Shown one piece after another: positions 19,746-28,394 of a stretch of 64,000 nucleotides of DNA. The stretch is taken from contig QEVS01000001.1 of the NCBI GenBank assembly GCA_003577245.1, forward strand, positions 310,001 to 374,000. Direction: 5' to 3'. The notes below the pieces were generated by a model. That model did no database searches and was not told the origin of the DNA. It worked only from the letters and a program-made list of their open reading frames with translations. Position numbers and translations under genes: made by a program. The stretch's first letter is position 1; each line of letters opens with the position of its first letter. Origin of the DNA: a bacterium (lineage in GTDB: Bacteria > Chloroflexota > Dehalococcoidia > Tepidiformales > Tepidiformaceae).

Positions 19746-22082
19746 TCATCGCTCCGTCCGCACCGTGATGCGCTTCCCGTCGCTCGCCACCGTCACCCGG
19801 CCATGCTGATCCGTCCGAAGCACTACCGCGCCCGCGAGGGCATCGAGCGTCTCCTGCGCCGGGTGCCCGTAGCGGTTTCCAGCGCCCACCGGGATGACCG
19901 CGACCGAAGGCTCCACAGCAAACAGGAACGCCGCAGAGGTCGTCTTTGAGCCGTGATGGGGCACCTTCAGGATGTCCGCAGAAAGCTGCGTCGTGGCGAG
20001 GAGCGCCTGTTGCCCCTCCACTCCCAGGTCGCCCGTGAGAAGAGCCGCCGTTTCGCCATACGTTATTCGCAGCACGAGCGACGAGCCGTTCAGGTCGTCC
20101 GTCGATAGGCCCCGTGGCGGCCAGAGCACCTCGAACCGCACGCCATCTGCTTCGAATGAATCGCCCTGCCCGAGCACCTTGCGCCCCGGAGCCCGCGCCC
20201 CGTACTCGCGCAGGGTCCCGGTTGGGTTCTCGGCGCCCGTATCGAATGCGGCCCCCACCCGGTACCGGGCGAAGATGGCCGGCAGACCGCCCGCGTGGTC
20301 CTCCTGCGGGTGCGTCAGGAAGGCCCCTTCGATGCGCCGTTCCCAGTGTGGCAGCACCGCCCCCAGCTCGCGCGCCAGCTCGATGCCGCTCGGCCCGCCA
20401 TCGACCAGGTAGCGCCTCCCGTGCGGCGTTGTCACCAGGATGGCGTCCCCCTGCCCGACGTCGAGCACGGTGATCTCCATCTCCCCCGGCCCCCCCTCCC
20501 GTCCTACGCTGGTGTGCAGCGCCGCAATCGCCATGCCCCCGGCCACGGCGGCGAGTGCAATGCCGCGGACCATGCCGGTGTGGCGGTGCCTTCCTCCCCC
20601 GGGCTCCGCCGGCGCAAGGTGGCGATAGGCGGGCCAGGCCACGGCCCCCATCGCCACGTACGCGGCTGCGGCCACGGTGCTGCTCCTCCCCGGGACCGCC
20701 GCCGAAGCCAGCGGGACCCCGCCCAGCGTCTCGGCAAACCATGTGAGGAAGGCCAGCGGGTAGTACGCTGCCAGTCCCGCCGCCCATCCCGCTTCCGGCC
20801 AGGCCGCGCCTGCCACCGCAGTCAGCGCGCTCAGTGTGAACGCGACCACGAACAGGGGCTCCGCCACCAGGTTCGCCAGCGGGCCCACCAGCGAAACCCG
20901 TCCGAACGTGACCCACACCAGCGGGAGCGTTGCCACCGTCGCCGCCAGCGAAAGTGCCCCCGCCAGCAGCACAAGGCCGGGTATGAACGGCCCCAGTCCC
21001 GCCCGGCGAGCCCCTGCGCGGAGCGCGTAGTGCAGCCACGGACCGAAAACGATGAGCCCCGCCGTCGCCGCCACGCTCAGCTGGAAACCCGCGTCCGCGG
21101 CCGCCGACGGCGACCAGGCCGTCATCAACACGGCCGCCGCTCCGAGGGCGGGCAACGCACTCTGCTGCCGGCCGAGAGCCGCTCCAAACAGGAAAACCGC
21201 CGCCATGATTGCCGCCCGCACCACGCTCGCGCTCATCCCGGCCGACACCACGTAGAAGGCAATCAGCCCCGCCGCCGGGAGCATTGCCCACTTCCTCCCC
21301 ATAATCGGCACGGCCACTATGAACACAAGCGCCGCCACCAGCGAAACGTTCGACCCCGAGACGGCGACCAGGTGCGCCAGGCCGGTCGCGCGAAAGTCCT
21401 CGTACACATCATCGGGAAGCGTTGAGTCGCGGCCGAAGGCGATCCCCGCTCCCAACGAGGCCTCTGGCTCGGGCAGCGACCGCTGGATGCCGCGGTCGAG
21501 GGCGAGCCGCAGCCGCGCGACCTGCGCCGTCACGTTCCCGGCGCCCGGCTCCGAGAGCACCTCCACCTCCGGGCGCAGCATCATCGCCACCACGTCCTGC
21601 CGCGCCAGGTAGGCGCGGTAGTCGAATTCAGCGAAGACCGGCGGCTCTTCGACCGTCCCTTCAAGGCGAAGCCGCGTGCCCGGCAGGTAGTTCGCATACT
21701 GGTTGAGCGAGGCGCGCACGCCGCCGTCCGTCTTGCGCCAGCCTTCGTTCGCGCGGATCCGCTCAACGCGCACGCGGAAGGCGGCCGTGGTCCGGCCCGG
21801 GTCGGCCTCGGTGTCGACCACGCCCTCGATGGTCACGTGCCGGCCCACGTAGCGCGCCAGGTCAGGGGGCGGCCGGTTCTCCCAGCGGTCGAAGCGCCAC
21901 CCTCCGGCGAGGGCAAAGACGATGGCGACCGCGGCCACAGGTGCCGCCTTCCCACCCATCCGCGTCAGTACCGCCGGGAGGGCCAGCGCCACCCACGCTC
22001 CCGCCATCCACCACGGCGCCCCCCACAGCGCCACCGCGGCAATCCCCGCAAGCCACGCCAGCGCCCAGACCACCAGCTTCAC
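19746..22082 (-). CDS. comEC: ComEC/Rec2-family DNA-uptake channel
   Basis: 778-residue inner-membrane protein with three parts: an N-terminal membrane region and OB-like domain ([15 protein letters not shown]), a central Competence domain with many helices ([18 protein letters not shown] is the family signature), and a C-terminal metallo-beta-lactamase domain ([28 protein letters not shown]) thought to degrade the non-transported strand. It would let transforming DNA enter the cytoplasm. No comEA or pilus genes are nearby. GTG start with a TAGCCT box nine bases upstream. Confidence 0.92.
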   Translation of the reverse strand: MKLVVWALAWLAGIAAVALWGAPWWMAGAWVALALPAVLTRMGGKAAPVAAVAIVFALAGGWRFDRWENRPPPDLARYVGRHVTIEGVVDTEADPGRTTAAFRVRVERIRANEGWRKTDGGVRASLNQYANYLPGTRLRLEGTVEEPPVFAEFDYRAYLARQDVVAMMLRPEVEVLSEPGAGNVTAQVARLRLALDRGIQRSLPEPEASLGAGIAFGRDSTLPDDVYEDFRATGLAHLVAVSGSNVSLVAALVFIVAVPIMGRKWAMLPAAGLIAFYVVSAGMSASVVRAAIMAAVFLFGAALGRQQSALPALGAAAVLMTAWSPSAAADAGFQLSVAATAGLIVFGPWLHYALRAGARRAGLGPFIPGLVLLAGALSLAATVATLPLVWVTFGRVSLVGPLANLVAEPLFVVAFTLSALTAVAGAAWPEAGWAAGLAAYYPLAFLTWFAETLGGVPLASAAVPGRSSTVAAAAYVAMGAVAWPAYRHLAPAEPGGGRHRHTGMVRGIALAAVAGGMAIAALHTSVGREGGPGEMEITVLDVGQGDAILVTTPHGRRYLVDGGPSGIELARELGAVLPHWERRIEGAFLTHPQEDHAGGLPAIFARYRVGAAFDTGAENPTGTLREYGARAPGRKVLGQGDSFEADGVRFEVLWPPRGLSTDDLNGSSLVLRITYGETAALLTGDLGVEGQQALLATTQLSADILKVPHHGSKTTSAAFLFAVEPSVAVIPVGAGNRYGHPAQETLDALAGAVVLRTDQHGRVTVASDGKRITVRTER

Positions 22083-22091
22083 AGCGACGGC

Positions 22092-22097
22092 AGGCTA
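22092..22097 (-). promoter_or_regulatory. -10-like box (TAGCCT) of comEC
   Basis: On the minus strand TAGCCT ends nine bases before the GTG start at 22082, with no Shine-Dalgarno motif. Confidence 0.4.
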
Positions 22098-22231
22098 GCA
22101 GAGTCGCGAGATGGTTGGGTAGGGGATTGGCGTCACAACAGGTAGAGGACGCCTGGTACCAGCAGCCAGCCAGCCGCAAGCTCGGCTGCCGCCGCAGCAG
22201 AAAGAGAGCCACGATTCCTCCCCCTCACCGT

Positions 22232-22260
22232 TTGACGCCCGCCCCTCCTCTACGTAGATT
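22232..22260 (+). promoter_or_regulatory. Sigma-70-type promoter of the thiolase operon
   Basis: TTGACG at 22232-22237 and TAGATT at 22255-22260 are separated by 17 bases, close to the vegetative consensus. The leader of about 40 bases ends with GCAGGAG before ATG 22309. The rest of the 226-base gap back to comEC shows nothing I can name. Confidence 0.6.
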
Positions 22261-22308
22261 CCGGGCACAAGCCAGCCGCTAAGGCAGCCCACCGCAGGAG
22301 TTCGCCGC

Positions 22309-23502
22309 ATGGTCTCTCAACGCCGCGATGCCGCCATCGTCGGCATCCACGAATACCCCCTGCGCAAAGCGCCGGGCGTCACCCCTCTCCAGATAAAGGC
22401 CGAGTCCGCCGCCCGCGCCCTCGCCGACGCCGGCCTCTCCTGGAAGGACGTCGATGGCCTCTACGATGCCCAGGACGGCGCCGGCATGTCCGGCCTCAGC
22501 CTCTCCGAATACTTCGGCTTCAAGCCCAACGTCCTCGACACCACTGCCGTTGGCGGCAGCTCCTACGAGTTCCAGGCCGCCCACGCCCACCGCGCCATCG
22601 CCGCCGGCAAGTGCAGGGTCGCCCTCCTCACCTACGGCTCCACCGCCGCCAGCGGCATGGTGCACATCGGCACCGGCGGGCGCGAAAGCGCGGGCGCGCC
22701 CAGCCCCCAGGGCAACATGACCGAGGCCTGGGGCGCAACGCTCATCGCCAACTACGCCATGGTCGCCCACCGCCACATGCACCAGTACGGCACCACCAGC
22801 GAACACCTGGCGCGAATCTCCGTCGCCACCCGCGCCCACGCCATGCGCAACCCCCAGGCCGTCAAGGGGATGACCGACCTCCTCTTCGAAAACATCCGCG
22901 AGATCACCGTCGATGACGTGCTGAACTCCCGCATGGTCGCCGACCCCCTGCACCTCCTCGACTGCTGCATGGTCTCCGATGGCGGCGGCGCCGTCGTCAT
23001 CGCCTCTCCAGAAGTGGCTCGCGACTGCAAGCAGAAGCCGGTCTGGATTATCGGTACGGGTGAGGCGACCAAGTACGTCGAAAACGATGGCGATATCACC
23101 GTCTCCGCCGCCGTCCAGTCGGCCCCGCCGGCCTTCGGCGAAGCCGGCGTCCACCCCGGCGAGATCGACATCGCCATGATCTACGACTCCTTCACCATCA
23201 CCGTGCTCTGCCTGCTCGAAGACCTGGGCTTCTGCAAGAAGGGCGAAGGCGGCCAGTTCGTCTCCGAAGACCGCCTGCATTTCCAGTCGAAGCTCCGGCC
23301 GCACATCAACACCGATGGCGGTGGGCTGAGCTCGAACCACCCGGGGATGCGCGGCATCTTCCTCCTCATCGAAGCGGCGCGGCAGCTGCGCGGACAATCG
23401 ACCTCCCAGGTCGAAGGCGCGAAGCTGGCCGTCGCCCACGGCAACGGCGGCCAGCTCGGTGGAACCCACACCGGCGGCACCATCATCCTGGCGAGGGACT
23501 GA
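22309..23502 (+). CDS. Thiolase-like (lipid-transfer/SCP-x type) protein
   Basis: 397 residues with thiolase fold. The N-terminal VGIHEYPL and the segment AVGGSSYEFQ align with the region that carries the acyl-accepting Cys in true thiolases, but here Ser/Gly replaces Cys. SSNHPG retains the catalytic-loop His and HGNGGQLGGTHTGG the C-terminal glycine motif. Thiolase-like proteins lacking the Cys and paired with a DUF35 protein include the mycobacterial steroid aldolase Ltp2 with ChsH2, so a retro-aldolase or acyl-carrier role is more likely than thiolysis. It is the first gene of a tight three-gene operon. Confidence 0.85.
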   Translation: MVSQRRDAAIVGIHEYPLRKAPGVTPLQIKAESAARALADAGLSWKDVDGLYDAQDGAGMSGLSLSEYFGFKPNVLDTTAVGGSSYEFQAAHAHRAIAAGKCRVALLTYGSTAASGMVHIGTGGRESAGAPSPQGNMTEAWGATLIANYAMVAHRHMHQYGTTSEHLARISVATRAHAMRNPQAVKGMTDLLFENIREITVDDVLNSRMVADPLHLLDCCMVSDGGGAVVIASPEVARDCKQKPVWIIGTGEATKYVENDGDITVSAAVQSAPPAFGEAGVHPGEIDIAMIYDSFTITVLCLLEDLGFCKKGEGGQFVSEDRLHFQSKLRPHINTDGGGLSSNHPGMRGIFLLIEAARQLRGQSTSQVEGAKLAVAHGNGGQLGGTHTGGTIILARD

Positions 23503-23503
23503 C

Positions 23504-23911
23504 ATGCCACGACCGCAACCGCGTTTCCCCGAACCCGACACGCAGCCCTTCTGGGAGGCGACGAAGAACCACGAGCTGAAGTACCAGGTCTGCACCGCCT
23601 GCAGCAAGGTCGTCTTCTTCCCCCGGCGCCACTGCAACCACTGCGGCTCGCTCGAAACGGAGTGGCGCACGTCAAAGGGCGAAGGCGCCGTCTACACCTA
23701 CAGCGTCGTGCGCCTCAATCGCCATCCCGCCTTCCGTGACCTCGGCGCCTACGCCGTCGCCTACATCGACCTAGACGAAGGCTTCCGCATGATGAGCAAC
23801 GTCGTCGGTGTGGCCGACCCGGTCAACGACGTCAGGATCGGCATGCGCGTCCGCGTGAAATGGGAGGACCAGGAGAGCGGGGTCTCGCTGCCACTGTTCG
23901 AGCCCGCCTGA
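23504..23911 (+). CDS. DUF35 OB-fold / zinc-ribbon protein
   Basis: 135-residue acyl-CoA-associated protein: N-terminal helix (EPDTQPFWEATKNHELKYQ), a rubredoxin-like zinc ribbon with four Cys (CTACS...CNHCGS), and a C-terminal OB fold (GAVYTYSVVRLNRHPAF, VRVKWED). DUF35 proteins bind thiolase-like partners, typically encoded next door as here, one base after the partner's stop codon. The downstream SDR start overlaps its stop (TGATG). Confidence 0.9.
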   Translation: MPRPQPRFPEPDTQPFWEATKNHELKYQVCTACSKVVFFPRRHCNHCGSLETEWRTSKGEGAVYTYSVVRLNRHPAFRDLGAYAVAYIDLDEGFRMMSNVVGVADPVNDVRIGMRVRVKWEDQESGVSLPLFEPA

Positions 23912-24696
23912 TGGACCTCGGACTTGCGGCAAAGCGCGCCATCGTCACGGGCGGCAGCCGCGGCATCGGCCTGGCGACGGCCACCCGCCTTGCCGCGGAA
24001 GGCGCGCGCGTCGCCATCATTGCTCGCCGCCCCGAAGTGCTTGCCGAAGCCCGGCGCGACATCCTTGTGACGGCGCCCGCGGCCGAAGTGATCACCATCG
24101 CGGGTGATGTGGCCACCAATGAAGGTACGCAGGAGGCTGCGGAGCAGGCGGTCTCCGCGCTCGGCGGGGTCGATATCCTCGTGAACAACGCCGGGCGGGC
24201 GGCCGCGGGCCCGGCCCTCACGCAGGGCGACGACGCCTGGCTCTCAGACCTCGAGCTGAAGTTCTTCGGCGCCCTGCGCATGGCCCGCCTCTGCGTCCCG
24301 GCCATGCGCGAAGCCGGCGGTGGACGCATCGTCAATGTCACCGCCATCCAGGGCAAGCAGCCGGGGCCCGGCTCCTCCCCCACCGCCGTTTCGCGCGCCG
24401 CAGGCATCGCCCTGACGAAGATCCTGAGCAAGGAGCTGGCCGCCGACCGCATCCTCGTGAACACCGTCTGCATCGGGCTCATCAAGAGCGAGCAGATCGA
24501 GCGGGCCGCGCGGGCGCGCTTCCCCGGCGTGCCCCTCGAAGAGGCCTACGCGCGCATGGGCGAATCGCTCCCGCTCGGCCGCGTTGGCGAAACCTCCGAG
24601 GCCGGGGACGTCATCGCCTTCCTCTGCAGCGAGCGGGCGTCCTACATCAGCGGGGTGGCGCTCAACATCGACGGGGGGATGGCGGCGGTCGTCTAA
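23911..24696 (+). CDS. SDR-family protein with degenerate catalytic site
   Basis: 261-residue Rossmann protein. The cofactor motif TGGSRGIG and NNAG are intact, and the C-terminal ISGVALNIDGG is standard. The usual Tyr-x3-Lys active site reads T-A-V-S-R within SSPTAVSRAAG, so both catalytic residues are replaced by Thr and Arg. It may be a variant dehydrogenase/isomerase or bind nucleotide without classical reduction. Its overlap with the DUF35 gene ties it to the thiolase-like complex, perhaps acting on the same CoA ester. Confidence 0.85.
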   Translation: MDLGLAAKRAIVTGGSRGIGLATATRLAAEGARVAIIARRPEVLAEARRDILVTAPAAEVITIAGDVATNEGTQEAAEQAVSALGGVDILVNNAGRAAAGPALTQGDDAWLSDLELKFFGALRMARLCVPAMREAGGGRIVNVTAIQGKQPGPGSSPTAVSRAAGIALTKILSKELAADRILVNTVCIGLIKSEQIERAARARFPGVPLEEAYARMGESLPLGRVGETSEAGDVIAFLCSERASYISGVALNIDGGMAAVV

Positions 24697-24757
24697 AGGC
24701 CTGCCAATGTCCCAACGCCCGCCTGGCTGCGCCGCTCAATGTGGGCGCCAACCCGCC

Positions 24758-25432
24758 CTACGCGACGAACCGGTAGCCCTTGCCCCGGATCGTCTGGATC
24801 TGAGTGGCCGTGCCCGTCACCTGGCTCAACTTGCGCCGCAGATTGCTGACATGCGCGCGGACAAGCGTGCTCGCCCCTGCCGAGTCGTGGTATTGCCACA
24901 CGTCCACCAGCAGGCGCCGCGGATGATGGATCTCCCCCGGATGCTCCATGAAGTAGGCGAGCAGCGTCGCTTCGATGGTTGTGAGGTGCACCTCGGCCTC
25001 GCCGCTCCGCAGCGTGTTGGTGCTCAAGTCCAGGTCCATTCCCGGCCCCGCGCCATCGCGGCGGGGGTGGCCCAGTTGCTCGCGCAGCGCCTCGCCGAGG
25101 GCCTCGATTGGGAACGGCTTCTTGATAACGGCCCCCGGTATGCGGAAGTGAGGCCGTCGCGCACCCTTGTGGAGAAGGTAGATGAACGGCGGCCACGATT
25201 CTCCGTAATGGGCCGGGAGCCAGTGGTTGAACTGGCTGAAGTTCGCCCCATCTTCCCCCCTCGGCACCCCCTGCACGTCCACCACAACCGCGTCCGCTCC
25301 CAGGGACTTGAGAGTCTCCATGGCTTCATCGTAGTTGGGGGCCGTGGCGGTGTCGTATCCCCTGTCTCGCAGGTACTCCGACACTGCCGAGCGCATACGA
25401 GGTTCGCGGCTAATAACGAAGACGGATGGCAT
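24758..25432 (-). CDS. Atypical OmpR-type response regulator
   Basis: 224 residues: receiver-like domain (1-120) plus winged-helix DNA-binding domain (about 125-224, ending TIRGKGYRFVA). The receiver keeps a candidate phospho-acceptor Asp52 (VVVDVQG) and Lys104/105 (VIKKPF), but the acidic pair at the N-terminal strand is replaced (VFVISREP) and the conserved Thr/Ser in strand 4 is absent (IYLLHKG), so normal phosphorylation is doubtful. No histidine kinase is adjacent. The output domain is intact, and the target may be its own upstream region. Confidence 0.85.
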   Translation of the reverse strand: MPSVFVISREPRMRSAVSEYLRDRGYDTATAPNYDEAMETLKSLGADAVVVDVQGVPRGEDGANFSQFNHWLPAHYGESWPPFIYLLHKGARRPHFRIPGAVIKKPFPIEALGEALREQLGHPRRDGAGPGMDLDLSTNTLRSGEAEVHLTTIEATLLAYFMEHPGEIHHPRRLLVDVWQYHDSAGASTLVRAHVSNLRRKLSQVTGTATQIQTIRGKGYRFVA

Positions 25433-25894
25433 TCTCTCTCTGTTTCTCTTGCTCTACGGAGGCGCGTTCGAGCATCTTCCGGACGCGGACCGGCCCTGTC
25501 AAGCAAGTTTCCGGCTCCTTCCGACATAAGGATGTGAACTTCTGGTGGCGTCTATCGGCGAGCCGTGGAAAACGCCCGCAGGCGGCCCGAAAACGCCCAC
25601 CGGCGGGCTCGGCCGGGCGCCCCGTCAGCGTGCGCAATTCCTATGCGAACACCATTCGGCTCATTCCGGCGCAATCCGGGTCGCTGCCGGGCCCGCGTTC
25701 GCGCAGGGGAGCAGGGAGGCGCGAGTTCCCCGGAGCAGGTGGCTCAAGGGCGAATCGCGGACGCCCCCGCCATTCACACGCGGGACACCACGGATCTCTT
25801 GGACGGCGGGAGAGTTGCCGGTTCAGTTAGCCCCATAGACCGTCCAGCCCACCGGCACGAACCAGCGTCCATGACACGGTGTGATGCTTCGCGG
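25433..25894. other. 462-base intergenic region
   Basis: No convincing gene is seen; short open frames on both strands lack ribosome sites and recognisable content. It contains a perfect TTGACA on the minus strand (25497-25502), 65 bases upstream of the response-regulator start but with only a weak -10, and a pair of 18-base direct repeats at 25568-25606. The remainder (25607-25894) is GC-rich without repeats or terminator-like hairpins that I can recognise. Confidence 0.6.
25568..25606. repeat. Two direct repeats GAAAACGCCCnnnGGCGG, 21-base period
   Basis: The motif occurs at 25568-25585 and 25589-25606. A period of 21 bases places both copies on the same DNA face, as for an operator. It lies about 135 bases upstream of the response-regulator start codon. 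Confidence 0.6.
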
Positions 25895-26659
25895 CTACTC
25901 GATTCCCGTCAGCTCATACGAGAGGTGCTCCACCCGTGCCCGAACGATGCGGTGTGGGGATTCGATGTCGACCCAGAAATAGTGCGTCACGCTCGACGTT
26001 CGGACCCGCACCTTCCAGGCGGTGAACTCCCCAGCAGGCACCTTCAGCGTCTCCTGCGCAACGACGGAAACCTCCACCGTGAAGATGCGCCCCGTGCTCG
26101 CGTTGATGTCCCGGAAGGCGCCCTTGTAGCCCTGCGCGAGCGGTATCCCCCGGACCAGCCACAGCAGCGACTCGTCGTCGTACCAGCCCGGCTCGGGGTT
26201 CTCCTTTGTTGGCTCCGGCAGGTCACGCTCGGTGGTCCTCGTCTTCTCGCCCTCGGTGGCCGTCAGCCTCACGAGCGGAGGGTCGTACTGGCTCTCGAAC
26301 TTCGTCGCCTTTTCGTCCGTCTTCGTGATCGTGCGCGTGGCTGTGTGAGGCTCCAGCGTCGCCGAATCCACCAGTGCCGTGCGGTCGTCCCGGTAGCCCT
26401 CTCCATCGCCACAGAGGAAGCTGAGCAGCGTGGTCCCTGTTCCTGGCTCATGGTCGACGTCGGTCACGACCTCGCAGGTGCCGTAGACCTGGCCCCCACG
26501 CTCGACGAGGTCGTAGGTCATTCGCTCGTCCGCCGTCCATGGCGCCGCCTTGAAGACGCGCTCCGGTGGCGCGCCGATATCCGTCGAGCACCCGGCCCCA
26601 AGCGTCGCCGCCAGCAGCAGGGCGCCGGGCGCCACCAGGAGACGAATGAGCCCTCTCAA
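25895..26659 (-). CDS. Predicted lipoprotein, DUF3108-like
   Basis: 254 residues beginning with a lipoprotein signal (MRGLIRLLVAPGALLLAA, lipobox LGAGC, lipidated Cys24). The mature part is beta-rich, with ETLKVPAGEFTAWKVRV and YFWVDIESPHRIVRA, a pattern seen in DUF3108-type periplasmic or surface beta proteins. The function is unknown; attachment to the outer face of the cell membrane is inferred. The start overlaps the end of the threonine aldolase gene by four bases (ATGA), so the two are translated together. Confidence 0.8.
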   Translation of the reverse strand: MRGLIRLLVAPGALLLAATLGAGCSTDIGAPPERVFKAAPWTADERMTYDLVERGGQVYGTCEVVTDVDHEPGTGTTLLSFLCGDGEGYRDDRTALVDSATLEPHTATRTITKTDEKATKFESQYDPPLVRLTATEGEKTRTTERDLPEPTKENPEPGWYDDESLLWLVRGIPLAQGYKGAFRDINASTGRIFTVEVSVVAQETLKVPAGEFTAWKVRVRTSSVTHYFWVDIESPHRIVRARVEHLSYELTGIE

Positions 26660-27693
26660 GCCGGGCTCGCCGCGGCCACCCGCTCCACGCGCCGCAGCGC
26701 CTCCTCGATATCGCCGGCCCCGATGTTGATGTGCGTGACCATGCGCAGGCGCCGGGGCCCGAAGGCCACCGCCAGCACCCCGGCGTCCCTGAATGCCCTC
26801 AGCCAGCCCTCGAGGCTGCCCTCGAGGACATCCGCCACGACGATGTTCGTCTCAGGCTCGTTGGGTGCGAACGGCCCCAGTCCGCGCAGCCCTTTGGCAA
26901 GACGCCGTGCATTCGCATGGTCTTCGGCAAGCCTCTCGACGTTGTTCTCAAGGGCGTACACCGCCGCCGCCGCCAGGATGCCCGCCTGCCTCATGCCCCC
27001 GCCCAGGAGCTTCCGATTCCGCCGCGCCTCGGCGATGAATCCGGCGGGCCCGCAGAGGACCGACCCAACCGGGCAGCCCAGGCCCTTGGAGAAACAGAAC
27101 GAAACCGTATCGCACTCGCGCGCGATGCGCGCCGCCGGGATCCCCAGGGCTACCTGGGCGTTGAAAAGCCTCGCCCCGTCAAGGTGCACTCGCAGCCCTT
27201 CCCCGTGAGCGATGGCGGCCAGCTCGTCAATGTGACCAACCGGGATCGCCGCGCCGCCGCAGCGGTTGTGGGTGTTTTCGATGCACAGTAGCGAAGTTCG
27301 CGGCGTGTGCAGATTGGGTGGCCGGATTGCCGCCCTGACTTCCGCCGGGTCGAGCCCGCCATCGGGCAGGTTGGACAGGGCATGCGCCTGCGCAAGGGCC
27401 ACGCGGGCGGTCCCCGCCACTTCGTAGTTGAAGATATGGCTCTGGTCACCGAGAAGGATCTCGTCCCCCGGCCTCACATGCGTCATTACGGCCACCAGGT
27501 TTGCCATGGTGCCGCTCGCGACGAAGAGCGCGGCCTCCTTGCCGCTCAGGCTGGCGGCCATCTCCTCCAGCCGGTTCACCGTGGGGTCGTCACCGAAGAC
27601 GTCATCTCCCACTTCCGCCGCCGCGATGGCCCGGCGCATGCCCTCCGTGGGCTTGCTCACCGTATCGCTGCGGAGGTCGATCGCACCGGTCAT
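26656..27693 (-). CDS. ltaE: Low-specificity L-threonine aldolase
   Basis: 345-residue PLP enzyme that cleaves L-threonine or allo-threonine to glycine and acetaldehyde. DLRSDTVSKPTEGMR at the start, FVASGTMANL, IENTHNRCGG, HLDGARLFNA and the PLP Lys203 in SFCFSKGLG are diagnostic, and the length is standard. ATG 27693 aligns with family starts and overlaps the previous stop (ATGA). Middle gene of a three-gene overlapping operon. Confidence 0.93.
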   Translation of the reverse strand: MTGAIDLRSDTVSKPTEGMRRAIAAAEVGDDVFGDDPTVNRLEEMAASLSGKEAALFVASGTMANLVAVMTHVRPGDEILLGDQSHIFNYEVAGTARVALAQAHALSNLPDGGLDPAEVRAAIRPPNLHTPRTSLLCIENTHNRCGGAAIPVGHIDELAAIAHGEGLRVHLDGARLFNAQVALGIPAARIARECDTVSFCFSKGLGCPVGSVLCGPAGFIAEARRNRKLLGGGMRQAGILAAAAVYALENNVERLAEDHANARRLAKGLRGLGPFAPNEPETNIVVADVLEGSLEGWLRAFRDAGVLAVAFGPRRLRMVTHINIGAGDIEEALRRVERVAAASPA

Positions 27694-28133
27694 GCGCGCT
27701 GGCGCTCCCACAGCGTCCGGTAGTGATTGGCGCCCCTGATGGCGCCCATCACCTCCCGGCGCTCCTCTGCAAGGAGGGCCTGCATGGCCTTTCCACATTC
27801 GTCGGTCACTTCGTCTCCGCCCAGCGCACCAACGCGGTCCACGAGCCGCTGCCAGACCCCGCTGCTGAGCAGCACCTCCATGGAACGAGGCCAGTTGAAC
27901 GACATGACCTTCTCCGGGGCCGCGAACTCTGGCCGTAGCCGCCTTATCGAACGAAACCGGTCTTCGATCGATTCCGCGGGAGGCACCACCTGGACCAGCG
28001 GCCCAACGCCGGGCCGCGTCCGAAAGTCCACCAGCAGCCTCTTGGGGATCATGTGGAACCGCACAACCAGCACGTCGGCCTGGTCGAGCACTCGGTAGAC
28101 CTCGTCGAGGTCCACGCCGAAATCGTCAGTCAT
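27690..28133 (-). CDS. Protein of unknown function
   Basis: 147 residues, not recognised. The sequence is soluble, with a helix-strand N-terminal half (DLDEVYRVLDQADVLVVRFHMIPKRLLVDFRT) and a helical, charged C-terminal half ending GANHYRTLWERQRA. There is no signal peptide, membrane segment or metal motif. It is the first gene of the operon with threonine aldolase and the lipoprotein, joined by ATGA overlap; that linkage is the only hint of role. No clear promoter or ribosome site is seen before ATG 28133. Confidence 0.65.
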   Translation of the reverse strand: MTDDFGVDLDEVYRVLDQADVLVVRFHMIPKRLLVDFRTRPGVGPLVQVVPPAESIEDRFRSIRRLRPEFAAPEKVMSFNWPRSMEVLLSSGVWQRLVDRVGALGGDEVTDECGKAMQALLAEERREVMGAIRGANHYRTLWERQRA

Positions 28134-28335
28134 TGAACATGTCCGGGAAGCGGGTTATCGGCCTGACCTGATGGTAGGGCAGGGCCCCATGCCGCGCAAA
28201 ACTGCCGGCTGTCCTGATACGTGCCGCACAACGCCCTTCCCCGGTGCAACACCCGGGCTACTGCCTCTGCCACTCTCAGCACGGGAAGAGCCTCTCCACG
28301 CTAACCGGGCTGGACAACTCCGCCCTCCCGGTTTC

Positions 28336-28376
28336 ACCCTGTTGCCACCTGTTTGATCGCCTCGAACCCTGTTGCC
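28336..28376. repeat. Direct repeats ACCCTGTTGCC, 30-base period
   Basis: ACCCTGTTGCC occurs at 28336-28346 and 28366-28376, immediately upstream of the -10 box at 28383. No good -35 exists, so the copies look like activator sites. The remainder of the gap back to 28134 shows nothing else I can name. Confidence 0.6.
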
Positions 28377-28382
28377 GTCTGC

Positions 28383-28388
28383 TATAAC
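28383..28388 (+). promoter_or_regulatory. -10 box (TATAAC), leaderless start of PilZ-like gene
   Basis: TATAAC ends six bases before ATG 28395, with no Shine-Dalgarno motif; two ACCCTGTTGCC repeats lie just upstream. Confidence 0.55.
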
Positions 28389-28394
28389 AGTGAC

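Noticed and set aside
22309..24696. Thiolase-like and SDR genes as pseudogenes because catalytic residues are missing
   Set aside because: Both frames are full length, tightly coupled and otherwise conserved, so a changed function is more likely than decay.
25565..27208. 547-codon plus-strand open frame over the lipoprotein and threonine aldolase genes
   Set aside because: It is antisense to two well-supported genes and lacks a start site or family features.
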